From assembly GCA_022496205.1 (NCBI GenBank), contig WTXD01000014.1, forward strand, positions 372,001 to 436,000: DNA of 64,000 nt, read 5' to 3'. The DNA is from Gloeopeniophorella convolvens. Lineage: Eukaryota > Basidiomycota > Agaricomycetes > Russulales. Shown piece after piece: positions 13,137 to 23,493 of this stretch (position 1 is the stretch's first letter; each line of letters begins with the position of its first letter). The notes under the pieces were generated by a model that saw nothing but the letters and a program-made list of their open reading frames with translations, was not told where the DNA came from and searched no databases. The translations under genes were made by a program, and so were the position numbers.

Positions 13137-16100
13137 TCACCAACAGTTGTAATGACTCGGCAAGTATTCCTCGTATGGGTCCAGTTCAGGAAACTGCTTC
13201 AGCGACAGCTGCGAGAGCGAGAGGTCATCGGCTCGCTTTCTCACAGGAGAGGCCTTCACGACATCTGCCCACGTCCCAGTCTGTCTCGCAGAAGTCTGAC
13301 GAGGCGCAGAAGAAGGCGCCGATGGGAGGGCCGGGAAAGCTTGCTGGGTCGCCGGGGCCAGCGCCGGGTACGTGACCGACGTTGAGGACGGCGTAACCCG
13401 CTGCGGTGCTGCGTGGACGCTCGCGGAACGCAACGCAGGAGGCGGACTCCATTCAAGCTCTCGCGCTGGGGCTGGCATGCGCGGCGCAGGGATCCCTGGG
13501 AGGTCAACCCTGGGCACACTGCCCAGCAGGTCCTTCCAGTCCACCCAGGCACTGTCGTGGCGCGCCCAGGCGCCGCAGAGCTGCCCGAGCAGCGTGTTCT
13601 TGCCTCTGCCGGACACGAAGCGCCGGTTGGTGACGAGCACCATGCCTTTGCGGCACCGCGTCAGCGCGACGTTCGTTCGAGGCTGCGAGGCCAGGAACCC
13701 TGGGCTTTCCGTTCGGACGGAGGACAAGATCACGTAGTCCCTCTCGTTCCCTACCGGTAGAAGTCGCCGTCATCAGAACACCATGCGCTGACAGAGCGCG
13801 CAAGGGGAGCGAACCTTGGAAGCTGTCCACGTTGTACACGTCACCTGAAGGCAGGTTTTCTGCATTCAGCCGCTCGGTAATTGCGGCTCGTTGGGGGTCG
13901 TAGAATGTGATGATGCAAAAGCTCAGGCCACGCTGATGATATTGCCTCGCGATCCTGACAACGGTATGCGCCTCTTCGAGGTTCTGTTTTCGCGTTGACC
14001 AAGTTCGGCACAACTGCACTCTGTTGGAAGGCTTACCATATAGCTGCTGCCTTTACTTGCTTCTTCTCCTTTCCAAACATCAACAAAAGAAACGCATGAA
14101 CGGCCCTTGGTCGCATGGCAGGATTTCAGTTTCCCATTGTAAACCATTTCGGAGATGAAGTCTCCGAGGCATACTGGAAGGCGATCTGAAACAACTCAAA
14201 TCAGATACATGGACTGCCGTAGCATAGGAGTTCCTTGCATTGTGTGTTTAGGAAATACGCCGTCTTCTTGATATGCGGAATACTGAAGATGGTCTGCAGA
14301 CCAGCCTCTCTAGCGCCGTATGGTGGGACTGGCGATGCAGAGATTAGTACGTGCACCAACTGTATGCGCATGCATGACCACTAACGCTGCTTGGGGTCAC
14401 CGAAGAAACATACTTTGGTCAAAGCTGAGCTGAATTTATAGAAGAGATGCTGTGCAGACGAGATGAGTCGGGACGTCGAGCGGCGGAGTCGTGAGGGTTA
14501 CCATGAATTCGAAGACATCTATTTGTGACGCTTCATCAATTACGAGGGTTGTCACTGGGACGACTTTGAATATGTCGTCAAGCCTGGGGTTTGACAGCAT
14601 GCTCAGCGTCGAGAGAATGATGGTAGTGTTCCCAAGCATCCTCTCAGTGGCATACGGATCACTTGGAATCTCGTCTGAGCGGATGAGTACGCTTTCGACC
14701 TCTTCGTACAGATCTTCGTGCCTGCCGTGCAATTATTACCAAGACTGATGCTATGCTTTGAGAGAGTAACACCACTTACCACTCGTAGAGAAACTCCTTG
14801 GAGACGAGGAGCTTAAACTCGATGTTCGATCGCAGTAGTTTTTCGGCTATGTTTTTGACGCCGACATTGGATTGTGCTACGATCCAGCAGGGAACCTTGC
14901 GGGATTGCCACGCGGCCGCGGCCGCGGAGATCACCGTAGTCTTCCCAGTCCCAGGAGGACCTGGTGCCGACGAGAAGCTGTCAATATCGAACCCTCGTCC
15001 TATGAGCTGCGATCTTACCATACGCAACCACAAGTGAGTCTTCCTGGGAAATGGATAGCATGGCAGCGTTGACCTTGTTTTGTGAATCATTCATGGTCCC
15101 CCGTGTATACACTGTTTGACTGCGCCGTGCCATGATCTCACCACGGCCGCTGCCTGGGAGCCAGATCGAGCTGACGAAAGGTGGAATCGCGCGCGAGCTC
15201 TTCAAAGAATGTGCAAGGAATCGATATCGTGCTTGCTCAGCATGGGACCACTCTTCTCGACCAGTAACGTATATGCGACTGATGGCGGCGTCAGATGTCA
15301 GACGAGTGGTGGTGGCCCCCGAAGTAAGGCGACCCTCCGTTCCTTGAATTCTGGCGTTGACAGAGGTACCATCTCTTAGGACAAGCGTCAGGCGCGTCTG
15401 AAGGGGTTGTCGACATCGTAAGGCTGCAGCCACTGCAGATAGATCCAAAACGACAGACCTGATCGCTCGCTCTTATTCGAGTTTTGAACAGCGCGTTTTG
15501 GACCGTAAGGGATCCTTCACTTGTAAGTTCCGCTCTATGGAAATCATTTTCTCGGACTTGTGGGTTCATCGATTCCAGGCGAATTGTCCTGGTGACCGAC
15601 TCGATGAAACATCCATGCATCTAAAGCGGACAAAAATGAGGTCCGCATTGCCACAAAATGACGTCGCTGAGGCTTACACGCTCGTCGATATATCCCGTGT
15701 CTAAGGGCTGCTCGAACCGTAGGTCTAGCAAAACCAAGTTTCCAGCGCTAAATACACGCCCAATCTTAGCTTATGACTCGCAGAGGAGGTAAGCACGCAC
15801 ATGGCAGTTAACCACGCACGCAGACTGACAGCATTGTCAGGCGGCGAGTCCCATAGCCCATCGACCATCTCGGCAGAGACATCCTGGTTCCTGGATTGAA
15901 TCAGACCCCCCGGTCTCGCTAGATGTCCCGAGTTCGGGTTGATCGGGACAGTGGAAAGATCGTATCCCGAGAGGTCGAGATTCACGATGGGTCTGAGCAG
16001 GAAGAGCGAATATACCATTTCAAACCCAGTCAGATACTGGACTTCAAGAAGCAGTCGCCGTATTGTTGACTGCTGTGTAGGAGTAGGGATGCCGCCGCCT

Positions 16101-16321
16101 AGAAGGAGCAAGAAAACCTCATCCTCTGTCCCGAGGGCCAGGGCGTGGATCCGAGCACCGTCTGCTGGAAGTTCCACAGCAACCCCGACCACCGTGCGAG
16201 AGCAGGCATGGAAGTCCACTTCCATGTCGGAGACGGCTGACAACGAATATTCATGGACGGTCGCGTGCCGCGGCGCGCCCGGGATTAGGTGTTGGTGGAT
16301 TGTTGTAAGCTTTGCGGACAT
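13137..16321 (-). CDS. Helicase A: UPF1-like SF1 helicase with N-terminal exonuclease-like domain
   Basis: Read on the minus strand from ATG 16321. The N-terminal 150-odd residues (VVGVAVELPADG, LTGFEMVYSLFLL, SGYDLSTV) look like a degenerate RNase D/WRN-type exonuclease fold. A linker domain of about 200 residues follows. The helicase core then has all UPF1-group motifs: GPPGTGKTT, VPCWIVAQSNVGVKNIA, DEASQ, FFGDPKQ-LPPYG, NTQYRLP, VDSFQG-NERDYVILS and NVALTRCRKG. The proline/serine-rich tail ends PSHYNCW. The introns are short. The one at 14186-14238 has a GC donor, while the copy at the same place in helicase B has GT. The exon join near 15750-15800 is uncertain. The protein is probably an ATP-dependent RNA or RNA/DNA helicase; its biological role is unknown. 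Confidence 0.88.
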
Positions 16322-16987
16322 GGTGTTAGGTAGTGAGGGGTTGCAAAGGGGAGGCAGACGGCACATGCAGTGACATTCAAATAAAGGTGCTATCGCCACA
16401 TCCCAACAGCCACAGTGCATGCTTTGTGTTAGACGTAAAAATGTCTGGTGTCAGCAGGCTGCTGCGCAACATTTTGGGACAACACCGCAACAACACCGAG
16501 GGCAATGTCCGGAGCATCATTTCAAAGTGGCTTATCACTGACTGTGAATGTTTCTGAGAGGGTGTGCTCGTGTGATAGAGAGAAGGTGGATCATGATGAA
16601 ATCAGGAGAGTCGACCTTGGGCATGCGGCAGGTGGCATTAACGAAGAGAGGGTGGGGCTTACCAAATCTGTCAGGCCTTCAGGCCTCAGGGCGTCCACTG
16701 CTGGCACTTGTCCGAGATTGTCCGTCAATCACCGCTCTCACTCTCTCTGGCAGGTAACTCACCCGGGTGCCGTGCCTGCTCAATGATCGACAAATTTCTC
16801 GACCCGGTCTGTAACGCGTGACTAGTAACCCCCACGCTCATAGCTTTCAACAGAGCTTAAGCAAAACGTTGATCAGGATCGGAGGGCTCGCGCTGAGCGT
16901 AACATGTAACAAGCGTAATCAAGAACCCCCCGTATTCTAAGGAAACGGACGAAATATCCATAACATGCACAGCTCTGGAGCGAATAC
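16322..16987. other. Spacer between the two helicase genes
   Basis: This is the upstream region of helicase A and the 3' flank of helicase B. Short frames only. I found no remnant of a third helicase copy. Confidence 0.5.
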
Positions 16988-19900
16988 TCATGCAACCTTA
17001 CTATGTGCGTTTTTCCGCCCCTTTGCTTTCTGTCGGGAGGATGACACAGCCGATGCCACTTTTGGGACCAACTTCTCCGAATGTGATGGCTGGCTTGCGG
17101 TAGGCGGTGGGCGTGCGGGTTGACCAGGACTTATCACGGACATTCCTGGGAGGTCAACACTGGCTGACTCGTCAAGAAAAACCTTCGCATCGATCCACAG
17201 GTTGCCTTGCAGAGACCACGACTTGCACAGCCTACCAAGGAGGGTGTTTTTTCCTCTGCCATCTATGAACGCCTTCTTCGTAACGACCGTCATGCCCTTG
17301 CGGCAGCGGGTCAATCCGACATTCATTCGAGGCAATGCGCTCAGGAAACCTGGCCGCTCTGTTCGTACGGCAGACAGAATGACAAAGTCCTCTTCGTTCC
17401 CTACAAGTAGTATCAGTGTCAAGAAGTAGCGCGCAAGGGACATGAAAAATATACTATACCTTGGAAGCTGTCAACATTGTATACGCAGGCAGAAGGCAGC
17501 TTCGCGTGGGCCAGCTGTTTGGCGATGGCAGCTCGTTGTGGATCATAGAAGGTGATAATGCAGAACTTGAGCCCGCGCTCATGATATCGCCTAGCAATCT
17601 TCACAACTGCGTGTACTTCTTCCATGTTCTGCAGAATCCGCAGCGGTCAGCCCTTCCATCGCATTGAACCATGATAGGCAAGGATCCTACCTTCCAACTT
17701 TTCCCTTGCTTAACTTCCCAGCCCTTGTGCACGTCAATAAATGATATGCAGGAGCGGTCCGTTATGCTATGATCGGATTGAAGTTTCCCATTGTATACGT
17801 TCTGGGATATGAAGTTCCCCAAGGGCACTGGCATGCGATCTGGTGTGAAACCTCATTTAGCGACAAAAACGCCTGCCACAGACGTGACTCACACTGGGTG
17901 TCCAAGAAATGCGATGTCTTCTCGAGGTGTTTGATATCGAAGATTGTCTCTAGGCCGGCTTCCTCTGAGCCATACGGTGGAACTAAATGGCGATTTAACA
18001 CATCCAATTGGGGGGTGAACACAATAGCGTGCAACTTACGCTGCTTAGGGTCCCCGAAAAAGCATAGCTTGCTAAGATTTTTGCTCCACGTGTAGAAAAG
18101 ATGCTTTAAATCGTTGTCAGAGGATGATGATGTCAAAGCGATGGGAAGTACCAAGAATTCAAACACATCAATCTGCGAGGCTTCGTCAACGACAAGAGTC
18201 GTTACTGGGATCATGTCGAAAAGGCCACAGTCGTCAAGCACGGGATTAGAGAGCATGCTCAGAGTCGACAGAACAATGCTGATGCCATCAAAGACGATGC
18301 GAACGTCAAAGTCCTTCCCGGAAAGTTCGTCCGAGCGTATCAACATATGATCAAGTTCTTGGTATATCTCTTCGTGCCTAAGTCATGTCCTATATCATCG
18401 CAGGCCAATTGGGAGCAGTTCAGCAAACTCACCATTCGAAATGGAACTCTTTTGACACTAGAAGCCTGAACTTGATTTTCTCTTTAAACAGTTTTTCGGC
18501 TATATTTTTTACCCCGACGTTTGACTGTGCCACTATCCAGCAGGGTGTTTTGCGACTTTGCCATACGGCGGCTGCAGCCGCAATCGTTGTCGTCTTTCCA
18601 GTCCCTGGAGGGCCTAGTCACAGCAACGAGATGGCGTCAGCGCACTACGTCAGGCAAGGTCGGCGCGGGCATAACAGACCATGAGCAATTACCAACGAAT
18701 TCGTCGTGGACGTAGAGATCATGGCAGAAGCAACCTCTTTCTGGGAGGAGTTCAACTTGGGGTTCAGGTGTGGTCCTGCCACTTGAGCGTACAAACCCTC
18801 GTCCTGTTGTCCACAAACTTGAGCTTTCGTAGGAAACCAAATCACTTTGGCGAAAGGGGGTATCGGACGTGCTGTGACGAGTGAAAATCCAAGGAACTGA
18901 TACTGAGCTTGCTCAGCACTCGTCCTTTCCTCACGGCCAATGACACGAATTCGGCTGACGGTCCCAGTGAACTTGCTGCCATCTGGCTTGGCCTTCGTGC
19001 GCCGGCCTACGGTCCCCTTGATGCTCGCGTGGAAAACGGCCCCGTCTTTAAGCTGAACCTCTAAGTGCGTCTATAGAAAGGATGCCAGACTATGTTACAG
19101 TGTCACCCCACGATGAAACTAGGATGGCACACCTGTTTGCTGCTCCTGATTCGAGTTTTGAAACGTGCATTATCAATGGTCATACCACCTCCCTTTGTGA
19201 ACGCCGTCTTGTCAGTGAAGTCACTCTCTTGAATCAAAGGGTTCAATGCCTGGAGCCGTATAGTCCTTGCAGCCATTTCAGAGAGGCATCGGAGCATCTG
19301 TGGCGGGGTGAGTGTGTGAGTAGGGTTCTCAATGCTGGCGTCCAACTCAAACTTGCCTTCCTTCCAACGAGGTGAGTTCTCCGCACCCCACTGGGGTGTA
19401 ACTCGGCCACAGCCATGCTTGCGGCACTGCGAAAGAAAAGGGGATAAATTAAGCAACCGCATCTGCATAGGCACGACACTACGTACATCGCGGTGAACCA
19501 AGCACGCACTTCCGTATTCGGTGGTTCGGGATCTTCCTCAGGGTCCGTGTGATAGGCGGTAGGAATTTGGTCCCAACGTCCATTGACAACCCTCGCATCG
19601 ACACCGGGATTCTTGGCGTTCATCAGATTGCCTGCTCTCGTCAGGTCTTTGGCCTTGGGGCCAACAGAGATGGTCGAAAGGTCATTGCCGGAGATGGCAA
19701 TGCCTAGAGTGTGGCTGAGCAAGACCAGGGTGTGAGACATTTCGAAACCTGCGAGCACTTTGATGGAGGAGAACAGGTTCTGCAGCTTCTTCCGTTGTGC
19801 AGGGGAGGGCTGATTATGCACCAGAAGCGAGAAAACTTCTTGCTTCGTGGAGAGTACGACCTTGCTAACGTTCGTGCTCTTGGCTCGGAGCTCGATAGCT

Positions 19901-20082
19901 ACCCCCACCACCACGCAAGAGGATGGGTTGAGATCCGACTCGAGCTCACTGACCATGGAGAGGGAATACTCTCGGACTTGTGCGCTGTTTGGTTCGCCGG
20001 GTATCTCATCCTGGTGAATACTCACAATGCTTGCGACGAGGGGCTGGGGCTGCAAATTGCGCGAAGCAGGGTTGGTGGGCAT
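16988..20082 (-). CDS. Helicase B: tandem paralog of helicase A
   Basis: Same orientation and architecture as helicase A, aligning along nearly its whole length. The exonuclease-like N-terminus has VVVGVAIELRAK, LAGFEMSHTLVLL and SGNDLST. A linker follows (FKTRIRSSKQ, then THLEVQLKDGAVFHASIKGT, then VSRIRVIGREE). The core has GPPGTGKTTTIAAAAAVWQS, WIVAQSNVGVKNIA, DEASQ, FFGDPKQ-LPPYG, DTQYRMPVPLG, VDSFQG-NEEDFVILS and NVGLTRCRKG. Helicase domains are intact in both copies. The tails differ: B ends in a lysine/arginine-rich stretch (RQKAKGRKNAHSKVA) instead of A's acidic/aromatic end. The start is taken at 20082 (MPTNPASRNLQ); an in-frame ATG about 40 nt upstream is also possible. This is a tandem duplication with divergence. 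Confidence 0.87.
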
Positions 20083-20721
20083 CGCAGTTGCGCATAAGCC
20101 AGAGGTCGGCACGAAGGACATATGGGCGGGGGGCCATGATAAGCATGCACGATGTCCGGCAACCTCCTCGCCGCCCAACAACGGATGGAAAATGCAGCGC
20201 GACTAATTTGGCGATAGTCCTACAGGCTTGCCTCGGGACAGAATTCTGATACTGGGGTATGCCGGCAGATGACAGCGTGTTTGGTGATCACGTACGTGAG
20301 GAGCTGCGGATCCCGTAACGGGCACCGTGATATTCGAGTGCTTAGTTGCGAGCGTGGTACGGGCGTGGCAAGAAAATAGGCGCCGTGTTGATGGCCTTCT
20401 GCCAGTGGTTCCATGAACGTGACGCGCTTTGCCTCGTAGCATGACATAAACGCCTCACCACGCAACCAATTACCCCGGTGCCCACGTATTCATCTCACAC
20501 TCAAGAGATTACCAGCCGTCACAGGTCATAATGGACTTAGGGTGGATTATCTCAAATCATCATAGTTTTTGAACCCACCGTGAGACTACCATGTGCAAAG
20601 TACGAAGTTCATAGATATCACAGATAGCATATCATCCTCACGTTGAGAATGTGTTATGTCGATTATACATTGTGGAATGTCTACTCTTACACTCTCGATT
20701 GCGCACGCCTGGATGGGGCCT
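20083..20721. other. Upstream region of helicase B, 3' flank of the CsbD-like gene
   Basis: No coding signal beyond short shadow frames. Confidence 0.45.
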
Positions 20722-21519
20722 TTAGAGCGTCGTGTTGTTCCCAAGGCCACCCAAATGGCGGTTGTCCGGATGGGCGCCTGGTGATACCAATTGAGACATG
20801 TTGCCGCAAAAGAAGAAAGCACTGTTGCCTTACCATGTGCCACTGCGCGCTCACGGCGAATCATGGCTTCGCGCTCGAGGCGCTCCGCTTCAGCAATCTC
20901 GCGGCTCTGGTCCTTGAACGCGTTTGCCTCTCTGAATGAGATTGGCAGGGTTCAGCAAGGTACATCTCCATAATATGCAGAGTACGCACTGCTCTTTCTC
21001 CGCACCACGCGCTTTCAAGGCGTTGCTTCCGACCAAGGTACCAACGGCATGCTCGACCTTGCCAGCGGCGCGGGTGCCGGGATTGGAATGGTGTCCCGTA
21101 TTCTGATTAACATGGGACGTCGGAGGCACCCCTGGTTGCTGCGCGTTGTAGGGATCTGCGCCTTGTGGACCTGGTGCAAACTAATATACACATTAGGGTC
21201 CATCAACTTCGAGGGGCAAAGAGCAGCATATACTAACATTCTGGCCGGCGCCACGGCCTGCTAGGTTTGAGTTATTGTCATACCCTTGAGCTGTGGGTGC
21301 GTTGAAGTCGTTACGTTGATCGTAATTAGTTCCAGGGCCATTAGTCCCGGGACCAGACGCATGGCCTGCGCCGGTGTTGTTGGTACCGGTGTCTGCGAAG
21401 TCTGCAGCACCTTGGCGGGCAGGCGCCTTGTCCTGATAATATTTTGAGTTATTGACACGGAGGCAGGTCATAGAACGGGACAGAAGACATACGTTGTGCT
21501 TTTTACCGAAGAGGGGCAT
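20722..21519 (-). CDS. Small hydrophilic CsbD-like stress protein
   Basis: Five exons read from ATG 21519: MPLFGKKHN, then a Gly/Asn/Thr-rich low-complexity part (GTNNTGAGHASGPGTNGPG), then a segment ending in the CsbD-like core AAGKVEHAVGTLVGSNALKA, then EANAFKDQSREIAEAERLER, and last HPDNRHLGGLGNNTTL. The total is about 170 residues. CsbD proteins are small, highly hydrophilic bacterial stress proteins. The motif G-K-x-E-x-A-x-G-x-x-x-G-x-x-x-L-x-A-x-G is clear, and similar proteins are common in agaricomycetes. No membrane segment or signal peptide is seen. A role as a stress-induced protectant is inferred from the family, not shown by the sequence. Confidence 0.82.
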
Positions 21520-21584
21520 GTCAAGTGTGTTTAGAAAAGTTCAAGCGTAAGTCGTACGAATCAACGTCGAGTTGCCCGAGGTAC

Positions 21585-21590
21585 TTTATA
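21585..21590 (-). promoter_or_regulatory. TATA box of the CsbD-like gene
   Basis: TATAAA on the minus strand lies 66-71 nt upstream of ATG 21519, a usual distance for a regulated fungal promoter. Confidence 0.5.
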
Positions 21591-23493
21591 TGATGCACAG
21601 AAACTATACGAGTGGCGTGAGCACCACTCGCACCATGACGTAGCATCCCCAGCGTTTCCATGGGACAAGTCAGGCGGCTCTGGATATGATGCTGGACCCG
21701 AGAGGATGATCGCATGTGTTGGAGCATCGGAGAGGCCAGCCCTGGCCAGCCGCGCACCCGCCCTGATGGCTCCGTGGGATCCGATGGTGTTCGCCGCCCG
21801 AATTGGTGCTGTACCGCTCCAACGAGGAACCATTCGCATGGGGAAGAAATACGATACCTTTCGCAAGTCATACGGAAAGCGGCGCTGCCAGGTTTTGATG
21901 TTCTAAAACTCGGCATCCATGCATTAGATTACTTGCCTACACGCAGATACGGCATCAAATAAGTGGCAAATCCACTGCGCATCGAGCATGCATCGTTCAC
22001 GCTGCAGCCACGATGAACATGTAGTGCCGACTTGCCGAGGGTGACGAACAGCAACACAAACAAGATGGCGCGCTGCCATGCCTTCCCGTTGAAACCAAGG
22101 CAAACCAAGTCTCTCAAGAAGTAGATATGATGGCACAAGTGAACTCGAGAAGGGCCGCCCGCGGCGGCAGGTGCCGTTGCTTGCAAATCCGCTTGTGATT
22201 GTGTTTCTGTTTGTGTTTCTGTTGAATTACGTGCACGCGTTGATTAGCACTGCATCTTGCGACAGAGCTCTCGACGGTCGGGCTTGATCTTGCACAGGGG
22301 CTCTGACACGCTCCTTTACTCTTTCGCACTGCTGCTCCGCCCCAGTCTCCGCCTACCCACAGACTGCACTGGACCCTGACCTCAGCCATCTCGCGGTTTT
22401 GCCGTAATTGGCGTGTTTGTGTTGTTGATCTCGTTGGTCTGTGTGCGTGGTGCGCTGCTGCGCGTGGTACTGGTTGACAATGCTGTCTTATTTTGAGAAG
22501 CTACATAAAATACAGTCTGAACACTATGCATAAGTTGCGTGCCAGTCCAGTGTCGGCGCGGGACAGCGATAAAGGTGGTGTGCACTGGCGTGCCGTCGCC
22601 AGCACTGGGGCTCGAGTTGTTGACGTAGCCACGCTCGTCACGGCGCGGCAGCAGCGTATATTGGGGTGCGGTCGTCGTTGCTTAGGCTCGCGAACACGGC
22701 CTCGCGCGTGAGATTTCGCCGTGGCGGTTCGTTGCAGCGCTCAACACCATGCGGACCGCTGCAGGCGCTGTGGCATAGTAGCGGTGGCGGTAGGTTGGGT
22801 ATGGTGTCGGTATTACCGGCCTTGTTCAAGGAGGTGAGGCCACTCTCTGTTAAGTGCGGCAGAGAAGTGGAACGGCGCACGTTGGCGCATCGCGTCGCGT
22901 CGCGGCCGTGTCGCTGCACAAAGAAACCTTCGGTGCCGGCGCAGTCGGGTTGCCTGGCATTCGGGACGAGATTGTGCGATGGGGGCTGTGGCGTTGTGGG
23001 AAAACTGGAGGGCCAGCTGGGGCCGGAGCGATAAGGGGGCGCGGGCACCCCGTTCATCCACAGAACCGTGCGGCGGTGACTGCACTTCGAGGCGCGCGTC
23101 GTTGCGCCACGTCGCCGTTGCGTCGCGCAGCAAATTTTGCCGCACCCGTGCGCCCGGATTGTTGTGTTTCGGCAGCAAGTCGTATGAGGCGAGTCATAGC
23201 AGCATTATGGCGCAGTGTGCATCTGCAAGTTCGGGGAAGGAGGGCAATAGGGCTAGCTGCACTGTTTTGGTCTCCTCATCTAGACAACTTGATTATCCAT
23301 CTACATCCTGCAAGTCTTCATCGATAGGTTGCATCAGAGCATTAGTGGGGTGGTGGAAAGCACACAAGAGAGGTAAGTTGCTTTCTTGTATAAACGAGTC
23401 CTCCTAACAGAAGTTACAGAGTATAGAAAGGGAGGGCAGCAGCGGGGGCGTCGGAGGAGCAACGAAGGAGCGGTAGGGTCATCATCTTACATA
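21591..23493. other. Long divergent intergenic region (CsbD-like / SEC2)
   Basis: About 1.9 kb separates two divergently transcribed genes, the largest gap in the window. Short frames occur on both strands, but none has a domain, convincing splice sites or a signal peptide. A 12-nt unit (GTGTTTCTGTTT-like) is repeated twice in tandem at 22201-22224. The block 22640-23200 is very GC-rich. A candidate small intron starting at 23375 (GTAAGT) suggests a possible non-coding 5' exon for SEC2. Confidence 0.4.

Noticed and set aside
22638..23330. GC-rich frames on both strands between the CsbD-like gene and SEC2
   Set aside because: No frame has a domain, signal peptide or splice-supported continuation, and composition explains the lack of stops.
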